Source: Phoronis ovalis
Taxonomy: Eukaryota > Phoronida > Phoronidae
Direction of reading: 5' to 3'
Assembly (NCBI GenBank): GCA_028565635.1
Contig: JAOXYB010032364.1
Location: forward strand, 1 to 14,447
DNA: 14,447 nt
Of this stretch, positions 1-8,148 are shown one piece after another. Both the position numbers and the translations under genes were made by a program. The notes beneath the pieces were generated by a model. That model saw only the letters and a list, made by a program, of their open reading frames with translations, did not search any database and was not told the DNA's origin. Every line of letters begins with the position of its first letter. The first letter of the stretch is position 1.

Positions 1-66
<66 letters not shown>

Positions 67-73
67 ATACATT

Positions 74-106
<33 letters not shown>
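1..106. repeat. TACATA hexanucleotide microsatellite passing into a TA tract
   Basis: Ten perfect TACATA units fill 1-60. They are followed by two interrupted units (tacattatacattatacata) and a pure TA dinucleotide run to about 106. The array is cut by the window edge, so its full length is unknown. Confidence 0.97.
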
Positions 107-3065
107 CGTTGGCAGTTGTCTTGGCTGAACTTCTGAAAATTTTATTCTACTGACCAAATTCTTTTTTTTTGTTAAGTCATTTAAACATATAAAGGATAAT
201 ATCAAAAAATATTTACAAGCATCCCGTTTATGGGTAGGGCTCGACGGAAGTGGGGTTTTCCGGTGTTATTCAACTGAGCCAATAAAACGGCTAACTCTCT
301 TATCACGATTTGGCAATACGTTAATTTACTGACCAAATATGTGACGTGAACATTTTTTAACTTTTCAATTTAAGATAAATGGGACGTTTTCGTGGTAGCA
401 AAAACACACGAAAACATTATAGGTTAATGAGAAATTCAACCCATTGCCTTTTTACGACATCTCTTTGTAAACATGTATTGCGTCACGTTACTTATCTACC
501 ATACTGATATCTTTTGTAAAATTAAGAAAAGACAAATTCACAAATTCTATTAAAACATCACTCATTTCTTGCAGTCTACATACACAATATGTACACACAG
601 AAACATGTTCATATATTCTTAATATATCTGAGTTAGCATAATTTATCATTATTATTCATTCCCGTTGCTGGTTGACGAAACATCAGAGCACTATTGCCAA
701 ATGAACGTCTGATTTGAGATGTAACTATTTACGATATCGGAAACGTTAGAAATAGCAAGTTCTTCTTACAACATTGCATACCTAGAAACGGTCGTCAATT
801 CTAAATATATTTATAGGTACATTAGGTCGATGTTATTGGTATTTTTCTCACCAACTGAGCGTCAAAAAACATATCAGAGCTTGCTGCCTGTTTTAGTTTG
901 CGTTTTAATGCTTGACACACTGAAATATTGTCATCTCCAACAGTGTTAAAAATCAAGTCAAGTATGACATGTTATGCCATTATTACGGCGTTTAGCAATT
1001 TGGAATTAGAGTTTAGTTGTTCTAGATTTAATAGAAACACACGCCAGTAGACGTTGTTAATATATTATTTTCCAAATTTACTGTCTAGGTATTTGGCAGC
1101 CATATGCCACGAAGCGTGAAATTTGTCCTCTGGAAATTATAGTTTTATTTTGAAGCCCCCAATGGAAGCAGTCAGGAGTTTCAATGGAAATTATTATAAA
1201 AAATGACACTTTCATAAATCAAATGCTTGCTATTTATTAAACTGGCGCATAAAGAAGTCCGTTAGGGGCCCGTTACTGCCACATCTCTTGATGTGTTAAC
1301 TTTCAATTTACGGTCAAAATTTGTAAAGCGATTACATAACTTTTGATGATAAACGGCGAATAAAATATAATGAATAATCAGAGACAGCTGAATTTTACTA
1401 ATATAATTTTATGCAGTACGTGTCAGAAAAACCATCACTATTTAATTTTAAAACTGTCTAATGCACTCAATTTAAGAAGGATAAACTTTGTTAGGAGCAT
1501 AGTTAATTAATTTGAACTTTTGCACGGCGTCCACCTTATTGTTCACTTTTAACACTGTAAAAGTTTTTAAATCCCTGGTTATACACCCGTATGGATCACC
1601 AGTTTAACTAGATAAGAGTCGAATACCGCGTGATCGATTATGAACCATTATTGAGTAGATCCCGAGAAAATACCTTTTACTGTGACTCAAGTTTCAGAGG
1701 GGATTTTACAAACAAATAGGCCATGCTAATAGTTTCAGGACCAAATTTAATTATTTTCAAAAATGTGTAAATTCACTGCAAACCTAAAATAAGACGTTCG
1801 TACTACTTAAATACAAATATATTAGCAACTCACCTGGACGACTTTACAAGTTGTTGGTTGTTTTATCTCAGTACTAACTCAAAAACTGCCAAGGCTTTTA
1901 AATTAACAAAGTCCAATATATTTAAGCACCGTCTGCTCAATGACTTCAGAAATGTTGAACTGACTCCTAAGCCACACGCTTTAGATGACGAAACCTGATA
2001 CCTTGTATCAAGTGACAATTGGTATAAACCAGTCAGTCCTGCTGCGCTTTGTAAAACAGATTGTCAACTTCTTCGTGTCCTTTCTACTTCTATTCAAGTA
2101 GATGTTAACTGTGTAGTCCTTATTATCATATATCCTATTGTTAAAATTCACTTTTATATGGTTTTTGTTCAAAATATCTTCCTCTTCCTCGTTTTACTCT
2201 CCTTTGTCCTAATTTCGCTTATTGAAACTGAGGGAGATCCCTATCCGCCAGTCTTTTTATAGCATATTGAGGCCAAGATGATTAATACTCACGTGACCTC
2301 CCTTTCAAAGATGGTATATTTGTTGTCCCATTATGCTTTACACAGGTGACTGCTTTTTGATAAGAAATTATAATTGTTTACCTTATTAAGCACAACATTC
2401 CGGTATGTATTTTGTTTCTGGGGTTAAACCTGGTGCTTGTCAATAAATTTCATTTAATTGTCCCGCCAAGCAATATTAACAATTGACAGCGGTTTTCTCC
2501 CAATTTTCTAAATAAACATTGAGACAAAGGAATACTATAGAGGAAGAAATAATTGTTAAAAGATCTGACCGTATAGTCTCAGTAAAGATCTACAATCCGG
2601 GATTTATAGCAAGTTTATGCCGCAAGGCCCCAACAGGCTAGGACATAAATTCCATTTTTTTCTTACAACATTGCTTAAAGTTGTAAACAGATTACAAAGT
2701 TCACTTTTTAGATAATACCATTTTATTTATTTATTAGACATGTTATTGAAGTCGACTTTTTTAGTATTTGCATAATAATACTATTGCATGCATAATTTCG
2801 CTAGTGGTAACCTGTGTCGTGGGGAACTGCTACTCGTAGCTGTCAAATCGCCTGTTTTTACCAGGAACGTCAAGATCACCAATGGTAGCCATTAATCAAA
2901 ATTGTGAAATATTTAAATTCACTACTTACTAATCATTGATAAAAATTATGAAATGCTTGAGGTTAATCACGTGCAAATTTATTTAAACATAGTGATTTTT
3001 ATCATCTTTTTTTAATCTATTGTCACTAATATATAAGCAATACTTGCGGCAATTGGATATATTTT
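107..3065. other. AT-rich intergenic DNA, no gene recognised
   Basis: All six frames are closed by frequent stops, and I recognise no protein family, tRNA or rRNA. The stretch around 1860-2450 is somewhat less AT-rich and contains AATAAA (about 2441), so it could be an untranslated or decayed segment. Nothing in the sequence proves that. The phrase tactgaccaaat occurs twice (near 150 and 328), which is too little to define a repeat. Confidence 0.6.
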
Positions 3066-3096
3066 CAACGTTTCGGCCTTTTAGCTTTCATCAGGT
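3066..3096 (-). repeat. hammerhead-core-like motif, possible Penelope-like element remnant
   Basis: On the minus strand this reads CCTGATGA, a 13-nt segment (AAGCTAAAAGGCC), then GAAACGTT. CTGATGA plus a short hairpin plus GAAA is the catalytic-core layout of hammerhead ribozymes, which are known at the ends of Penelope-like retroelements and in retrozymes of many animals. Stem II is imperfect here (GC/GGC around an A-rich loop), and I see no clear stem III with a cleavage-site triplet. It is more likely a decayed copy than an active ribozyme. No reverse-transcriptase or GIY-YIG coding remnant is visible nearby. Confidence 0.4.
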
Positions 3097-3875
3097 AATC
3101 ATCGTTTAATGATAAAACTAAAACCGATGAACACAGATATAATTTTAAGTACACTTCAAAAAAACACGTCCGTGTTCATAAGTTCAAGTTTTAGAGGAAA
3201 TGTCATACTATTTGGTTCTTAGAAAATTAACATCGGGCTGTGGCAAATGAATTCAACAAGCAACAGTCGTTTTTCGTAGGACGTAAGACATTCGGCCATC
3301 ATTGGTGATAAAGGCCTTAAAAACAATTATATGAGGTTGAAATAAATTTCCAGTGGACAATTTTATTCTTATTTCTTTTTTTCTAACACTAAATATCAAT
3401 AAATTTATCGTTATTAGTATTCAAAATAGGGATACATAAAATTGTTTGAAAAAAATGCACAATAACGCAATCTGTGGTCAGTTTGAGACCATTCTAATAA
3501 CGCCTATGTGACAGTTCTGTTTTTTATCAGTAACAGTATCACAAATTTGCATCTTTGAACGAAATCCCATACATGTAATACCTACATATATATGCGACTG
3601 ATTTTATTTCAGGAACCGGTCATAGCCGGTCACTTTCATCTTATGTCGGAGGACAAACAAACATACCATATTGATAAAGCAGATAATACGGATAATACAA
3701 TCGGAGGCTCCGACTATAGAAACTATTATTAATGGCGACTGACAATGACCACGAGTTCAGAAAAGTTTACGTGCAAGTTCAGGTCGAGAACTTTTATGGT
3801 TATATTAAATTTTCTTAGTATTTAAAATAATAATAGGATGGTAAAACTTGTAACTGAGATCGATAGGTTAATATT
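3097..3875. other. AT-rich intergenic DNA, no gene recognised
   Basis: There are no open frames of note and no recognised family. A short direct duplication (CCGGTCA twice near 3617-3631) is the only local structure I see. Confidence 0.55.
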
Positions 3876-4090
3876 CCATGGAGGTATATACTAGTCAGAA
3901 ATCCCGGGTCAGAAATGTTCGTAGGGTATACACGGCTTTGGGTAAAACACCTTGACCATGTAGTAAATATCAAGTATTAAAGGAAAATTATACCCTGTGG
4001 TAATAAGGTTTTGTTAACAGTGAAAACATACCCTGTGGTAAATGCGGCATATGTGTATAGTGACTTTTTAATGTAAGTATCCCTCCCCCA
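3876..4090 (+). mobile_element. short element copy 1 with internal ATACCCTGTGGTAAAT units
   Basis: The left part (3908-3950, tcagaaatgttcgtagg...cacggc...gggtaaaacacc) aligns base by base, with substitutions, to the left part of the copy at 6849 (acagaaaagttggtagg...gcggcc...ggggaaaaaacacc). Two internal units, TACCCTGTGGTAA, follow at 3991 and 4029. The right part has GCGGCATATGTGTATA (4045) and ends in TATCCCTCCCCC. The ends are loosely inverted: ggaggtatatact on the left, and gggggagggatactt when the right end is read in reverse. The element is non-coding, and its exact ends are uncertain by several bases. Confidence 0.55.
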
Positions 4091-4095
4091 GTATC

Positions 4096-4299
4096 CCCCT
4101 GGGGAGTACAAATATTTGGCAAAATCTGCATACCGAAAACATACCCCATTGTAAATTATATGCAAGAAACACTACAAAATAAAAAAGTTCTAGAAATATA
4201 CAACCAAATGTGTAACCTGTGGCAAAAATCCGAAAACATGAACAAGTAAAAATGGAGGCTGAAAAATACAATCACTGTGAATGGCAGTACCCCCTGGGA
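4096..4299 (+). mobile_element. short element copy 2 of the same family
   Basis: It starts CCTGGGGAGTACA (about 4099) and ends GCAGTACCCCCTGGGA (4284-4299). The ends are therefore inverted, CCTGGGGAGTAC against CCCAGGGGGTACTG. Inside lie degenerate units: ATACCCCATTGTAAATT (4141) and GTAACCTGTGGCAAAA (about 4212). It abuts copy 1 almost directly and has the same orientation. It shows no coding capacity, so it is a non-autonomous element of unknown class. Confidence 0.5.
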
Positions 4300-5936
4300 T
4301 CTTAACTCAATGTCTTGTTATTGCAAACAATGAGGGAAAATATAAACTTGATGCCATGAGTGCGAATAGTGACCGAAACACGGGCTTAAACATTGCAAAG
4401 TTCTGAAGATTCGACATATCTGAAAAAATACGAAATCGTTAAAGATGTGAATGTTTTGAATTAAAAACAATATCGAAATTAAAAAGGGAACTTTCATTAT
4501 CGTCATGTCATGTTTGTGTTTTTCTTTCCACACCAAACCCCAAAAAACAGACATATGTAATTTATTTTTTCTCAATGCCGACTAATAGTATTTTCTGCCT
4601 GTGCGTAAATAGGTGTGAAAGGTTCATGCATAAATTAATACAATGGAAGGTCTATTTTTAAGTGTCGAAGCTTCAAAGGTTTTTCTAACGAAAACATGAT
4701 GGATCGGGTGGATTTGACGTTGAAATGTAAATAAATAATGGCGGATTATGTACAAATATATTTAGCAAAGGAGTAAACAGTTGATACATCATAAAACGAA
4801 AAGCTGGATCAGAAAAACAAAAATGACATTTGATACATATTGCTATACAATCCCTTAGTTCTAATACCAGGGGAACTGAAAAACGCCGACCACTTGTTAC
4901 TATTCTCAGAATCAAAGTTCATCAAAAGTTGTTGGGTATTACAAAGCGTTAATTGCCCATCACTGCTTTAGCAATTATGATAAAACATACGAACAGGACA
5001 TGGATGAAAAAATACGCGACAATACATTATTTTGGGAATATAGGGCTGTGAACATTCCCAAATAAATATTTACACTATACAGAACTTATTAATATAACCG
5101 ATATAACGAAGACATATTTCTCTATATACACATATATATGTAATTTATTTGCTAAAAGTGCAACAGGCGGCAACAGGTATCTGTTTTGTGTGTGACCTCA
5201 TCTCACATACATAACGGTATTAGATTACTAAATAAGAGTTTATAATGGTAAACAATTCTAGATATTTTTATGACGAAAGCATCCTGTTTTTTGGTTGCTG
5301 TAATAGTCAAATAAAATTGCAAAGTCCAAGCTGGGACACAACACAAAATCTGCAACACATCTTAGAAGTCAATTTGTTGTTTTAGTAAAATACACATTTT
5401 TTAACAGTACAGTTGTAAAAGTTTCAAGGCTGTACTCAAATCACATTACAGTAACGATCCAATTGTTACTTTTTCCTCAAATACCCGAGGAAAAGTCAAA
5501 TACAAAATTTGAATATTACTGACAAAACCACAATATATCATGCTCACAGATATTGGTACCCACAAGTGAAACACAAGGTCAGCAGATATGATGTTTTGTA
5601 AATAAGAACACAAAGCCTACTGTTTTTGGTAAATTGTTTTGAAAATAAAAAAGGTGCAGCTTTACTAAGGTGACCACCTTGTTTACAAATCCTTAACACT
5701 TTTAATAATTTGACCGACCTTAAATTTGGATGAAAAAAATATGGTAAATCTAGGCCGGGGTATGAGTTATTCACCCGGTTATTCAATTAGAATGAACTGT
5801 ACTTTTGAAATACTATGAAACAGTAAAACGTTACTTCTATTGAAGAAAAAAAAGGATTTTAAAACTAAATTTGTACTTAAAATATCTTCATCATTATTAG
5901 CATGATGGGATTTTGCCAGATTTCCTAGGTCCTTCA
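4300..5936. other. AT-rich intergenic DNA, no gene recognised
   Basis: Several minus-strand open frames of 76-85 codons occur (for example 4318-4575, 4685-4915, 5544-5786). They show no family resemblance, are rich in Phe, Leu and Ile as expected from AT-rich DNA, and have no supporting splice or start context. I treat the stretch as non-coding. Confidence 0.55.
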
Positions 5937-5950
5937 CCCCCCCCCCCCCC
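5937..5950. repeat. C14 homopolymer
   Basis: An uninterrupted run of fourteen C sits in otherwise AT-rich DNA. The other two long G/C runs in the window (6851-6860 and 13926-13937) both lie at ends of repeat elements, so this may mark another decayed element end. I could not find a partner end for it. Confidence 0.9.
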
Positions 5951-6643
5951 ACTAGTACAGCTTTTTTCTTCGTCACCGTATCTTTCTGTTCACTGACAAT
6001 GGTAGTTTGAAGCACGGATTGCGGCACACATGGGAGTAATAAACTAAAGCTTTTTCAGAAATATTATAATTCTTATAATTAGTATAATTCAATATTGGAT
6101 AAATCCAGGTAATTTAATATTATAGAAGCAGCAGCACTGTGAGATTGATCTTTAAATAGCGGCAGTGGCAAAAGTATGTTTATCCGTTGTGTTTACTGTA
6201 AAATGGGTTTCGAGTGTTTTGGTACAAGTAATACGACGAGTCAATATCCCCTCGGATACTCCACGATAAGCAGCCCGGGATATGGATATGTCATCTAGTA
6301 GATTCTCAGTATCCAATTGTTTTTGATTCGTAAAACATAAATTCTGTCAACCTGCCTAGTGCCAGGTCAATGCGTTCAGTCCACATAACTTTACTTGAGT
6401 CAATTATTAATGTTGCTATTCTATAAATTTTATGGCGATTTAATGAAGTTTTCAAGTTTTAATATAAAGTAGACAACCGTGTCACACACCACGTGTCACA
6501 TACCAACAAAAATGTGGATGGTTGCTCACATCACGTAACGCAGAAAAAAAGGTACTATTGGTCACTGTACAATGAAATATGTATGGGAAGCTGAGATAAA
6601 ATTCCAGTCAGCCTTTAAGTTGTAGAAACGGGCCTACCTAACC
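5951..6643. other. intergenic DNA, no gene recognised
   Basis: No recognised coding sequence or RNA gene is present. Around 6480-6505 there is a short tandem duplication (GTGTCACACACCAC, then GTGTCACATACCAA) containing CACGTG, too short to interpret. A frame of 82 codons on the minus strand (5779-6027) runs through the C14 tract and resembles no family. Confidence 0.55.
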
Positions 6644-6850
6644 AGCGTAGACTCGAACTGTCAATCTGCACTCGCGCATCTCTTTCCTACCATTCGAACC
6701 TCTTTTCCGGGTTTCGCACCGAAATTCCTGCTTCTCGAACTGTGGTTTCCGAAGACTCGCACAAGTTGCCAGGAATTCGTACAGATTTCCGGAGACTCGA
6801 ACACTTGTCGAACAGCCGGTCCGAGTCTCCGGAAATCTGTACGAGTTCCT
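6644..6850. repeat. degenerate 21-bp minisatellite that switches orientation
   Basis: The trinucleotide TCG, usually within TCGAAC or TCGCAC, recurs at 6653, 6672, 6694, 6714, 6735, 6757, 6777 and 6797. The spacings are 19-22 bp. Read on the minus strand, the unit is close to TTCGAGTCTCCGGAAATCTG. After 6820 the same unit appears on the plus strand (CGAGTCTCCGGAAATCTG at 6822, then the next CGA 20 bp on). The region is clearly more GC-rich than its surroundings. Function and family are unknown. Confidence 0.8.
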
Positions 6851-6852
6851 GG
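6769..6852. repeat. 31-bp inverted repeat (hairpin) with 22-nt loop
   Basis: Positions 6769-6799 pair with 6822-6852. Thirty of the 31 positions are Watson-Crick complements; the remaining one (6776/6845) is a T:G pair. The loop spans 6800-6821. The stem consists of one unit and part of another of the 21-bp minisatellite in opposite orientation. Its right arm runs into the G-tract that opens the next element. Confidence 0.92.
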
Positions 6853-7275
6853 GGGGGGGGTACTTGACAGAAAAGTTGGTAGGAGTGTGCGGCCCAGGGG
6901 AAAAAACACCCTGTGGTAAATAAAGATCACCAAAAACATACCCTGTCGTAAATGAAAAACCTGAAAAATATACCGTCGTAAAAAACACTCCCGAAAGATA
7001 CCCTGTGTAAAATTCACTTGCAAATTTATATACCGTCGTAGTAAATTTGGTAAAATTTACGAACCTTAATAATTGTTCATACCACGTCGTAAACGCGTTT
7101 TCCAAGAAATACTGTGGTAACAGAATATTTTTTGACAATATACCGTGGTAAATATCCAACAAACAAGTAGTGGTAAATACGACTTTGAGAAGCGTGAAAA
7201 ACATACCCTGTGGAAATGCGCGAGCTGAAAAAAGGGGGCCTATTGGGCGGCATATACATGTATGTGCCAAACCCA
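6849..7275 (+). mobile_element. short element copy 3, expanded internal array, right terminus not seen
   Basis: The left end is CCTGG...GGGTACTTGACAG, with a G10 tract at 6851-6860. It is followed by AAAAGTTGGTAGGAGTGTGC and GGCCCAGGGG, and then by an array of about ten units. After the array comes GGGCGGCATATACATG (from about 7245), matching the GCGGCATAT segment of copy 1. The expected right-end C-tract is not visible after 7275, so the copy is truncated or its end has decayed. It has no coding capacity. Confidence 0.55.
6904..7216 (+). repeat. tandem array of about 31-bp units, core ATACCCTGTGGTAAAT
   Basis: The core recurs with its TACC (or equivalent) at about 6907, 6939, 6971, 6999, 7031, 7080, 7110, 7141, 7168 and 7204. 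The spacing is mostly 28-36 bp. Two core variants alternate irregularly: TACCCTGTGGTAAA and the shorter TACCGTCGTAAA. The spacers are A-rich and poorly conserved. The array lies inside element copy 3. Confidence 0.85.
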
Positions 7276-8050
7276 TTTTTGTTTAGTCTGTAAATATCAA
7301 CATTAGCGCCACCAAACGGTAGACACCAAAGCAGCATGCCACACCTGGTTCCATTCAGGGAAATAGTCAGTTCTGTATTTTATCAGATTCCAGATTCTAA
7401 TGTTGATGTTTGTTTCTCAAAAGACGTCTTTAAACTTGCGGTCATCGTCAAGTGTTCAGTGCTATATTACAGGATGGAATCAAACCATAGGAAAATGTAA
7501 TATAGGAAATGTCTATATAAGCTATTAATAGCTTAACATGTGAGGAACATTATTGCACAATAACTAATGACTAAAATAGTTTTAAAAGCAATTTATATTG
7601 AAGCAAATGAATTAAACAATATTTAACCATTGTCCCAAACTAAGCTAAGTGCACATAACCTATAAGGTACAGAAAAATACCCACAAAAATGCCCATATAA
7701 GGAGGCCATATTCAAGAAAGCACACAGGATTTTAAAGCCAATTATTAGAGCCATTTAAGAAAACTGTCTAGAATACAATACACTAGTTGCAAATGTACAA
7801 ATTGATATATCAGGGGCTTATAATGATAATCTAAATATCTAACAAACAGTCAGCCACACCCTATATTTTGTGTCCTCAACAATGTTATCAACTGCTTCAG
7901 CACAATACGTAGACCAGCCTACAGTACTCGAAAACAGTCAGACAATTTTATATTATCTCCTCACTTTGAAATTTCACAATTTCCAGATGGCTAATATACT
8001 TCAAGACGTCGGCTCAAAAAATTTCAATGAAACGTGAAGTTGCCTGTGAA
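7276..8050. other. eIF3b 3' UTR and downstream intergenic DNA
   Basis: The part nearest 8050 is expected to be transcribed as the eIF3b 3' UTR on the minus strand. The remainder shows no open frame, RNA gene or repeat that I can support. No canonical AATAAA is present on the minus strand here. Confidence 0.5.
7947..7954 (-). promoter_or_regulatory. possible variant poly(A) signal of eIF3b
   Basis: The minus strand reads AATATAAA about 97 nt after the eIF3b stop codon, combining two weak hexamer variants (AATATA and TATAAA). No canonical AATAAA is visible in the first several hundred bases after the stop. A similar AATATAAA occurs near 7592-7599, so the choice between them is a guess. Confidence 0.25.
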
Positions 8051-8148
8051 TTACTCTTCAATAACTGTTTCTTCCACTTTTACAAGGAATTCAATAGTTT
8101 CTTCTTCAAAATTTTCAACATGGCTTTCAAGTTTATCGGTATCGATAC
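8051..8148 (-). CDS. EIF3B: eIF3b terminal exon L with stop codon
   Basis: Residues 456-487 and TAA (8051-8053 on the plus strand). It encodes [20 protein letters not shown] and [12 protein letters not shown], matching the acidic C-terminal tail of the family ([21 protein letters not shown] in human, interrupted here for length). The human IPLGNQE ending is absent; invertebrate proteins often end in a similar short acidic tail. The acceptor is tattgtag|GTATCG. Confidence 0.95.

Noticed and set aside
1860-2450. Possible 3' UTR of a gene to the left, ending near AATAAA at about 2441
   Set aside because: No coding sequence leads into it, and AATAAA is common in AT-rich DNA.
3066-3096. An active self-cleaving hammerhead ribozyme
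   Set aside because: Stem II is poorly paired and I could not find a stem III with a cleavage triplet. I kept it only as a core-like motif.
5158-5180. Short direct repeat GCAACAGG twice
   Set aside because: Two copies of 8 bp are expected by chance in a window of this size.
5779-6027. 82-codon minus-strand frame with a somewhat protein-like composition
   Set aside because: It passes through the C14 tract, has no recognised motif, and has no neighbouring exons or splice context.
6904-7216. CRISPR-like array of regularly spaced repeats
   Set aside because: The repeats are degenerate, the spacers are A-rich and not unique-sequence-like, the DNA is clearly eukaryotic, and no cas genes are present.
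6638-7276. 212-codon open frame on the minus strand, the longest in the window
   Set aside because: It runs across the 21-bp minisatellite and the 31-bp array, so its product is only translated repeats (recurring TTGYVF-like strings and heptad-like blocks). It has no family resemblance, and the array units are not multiples of three.
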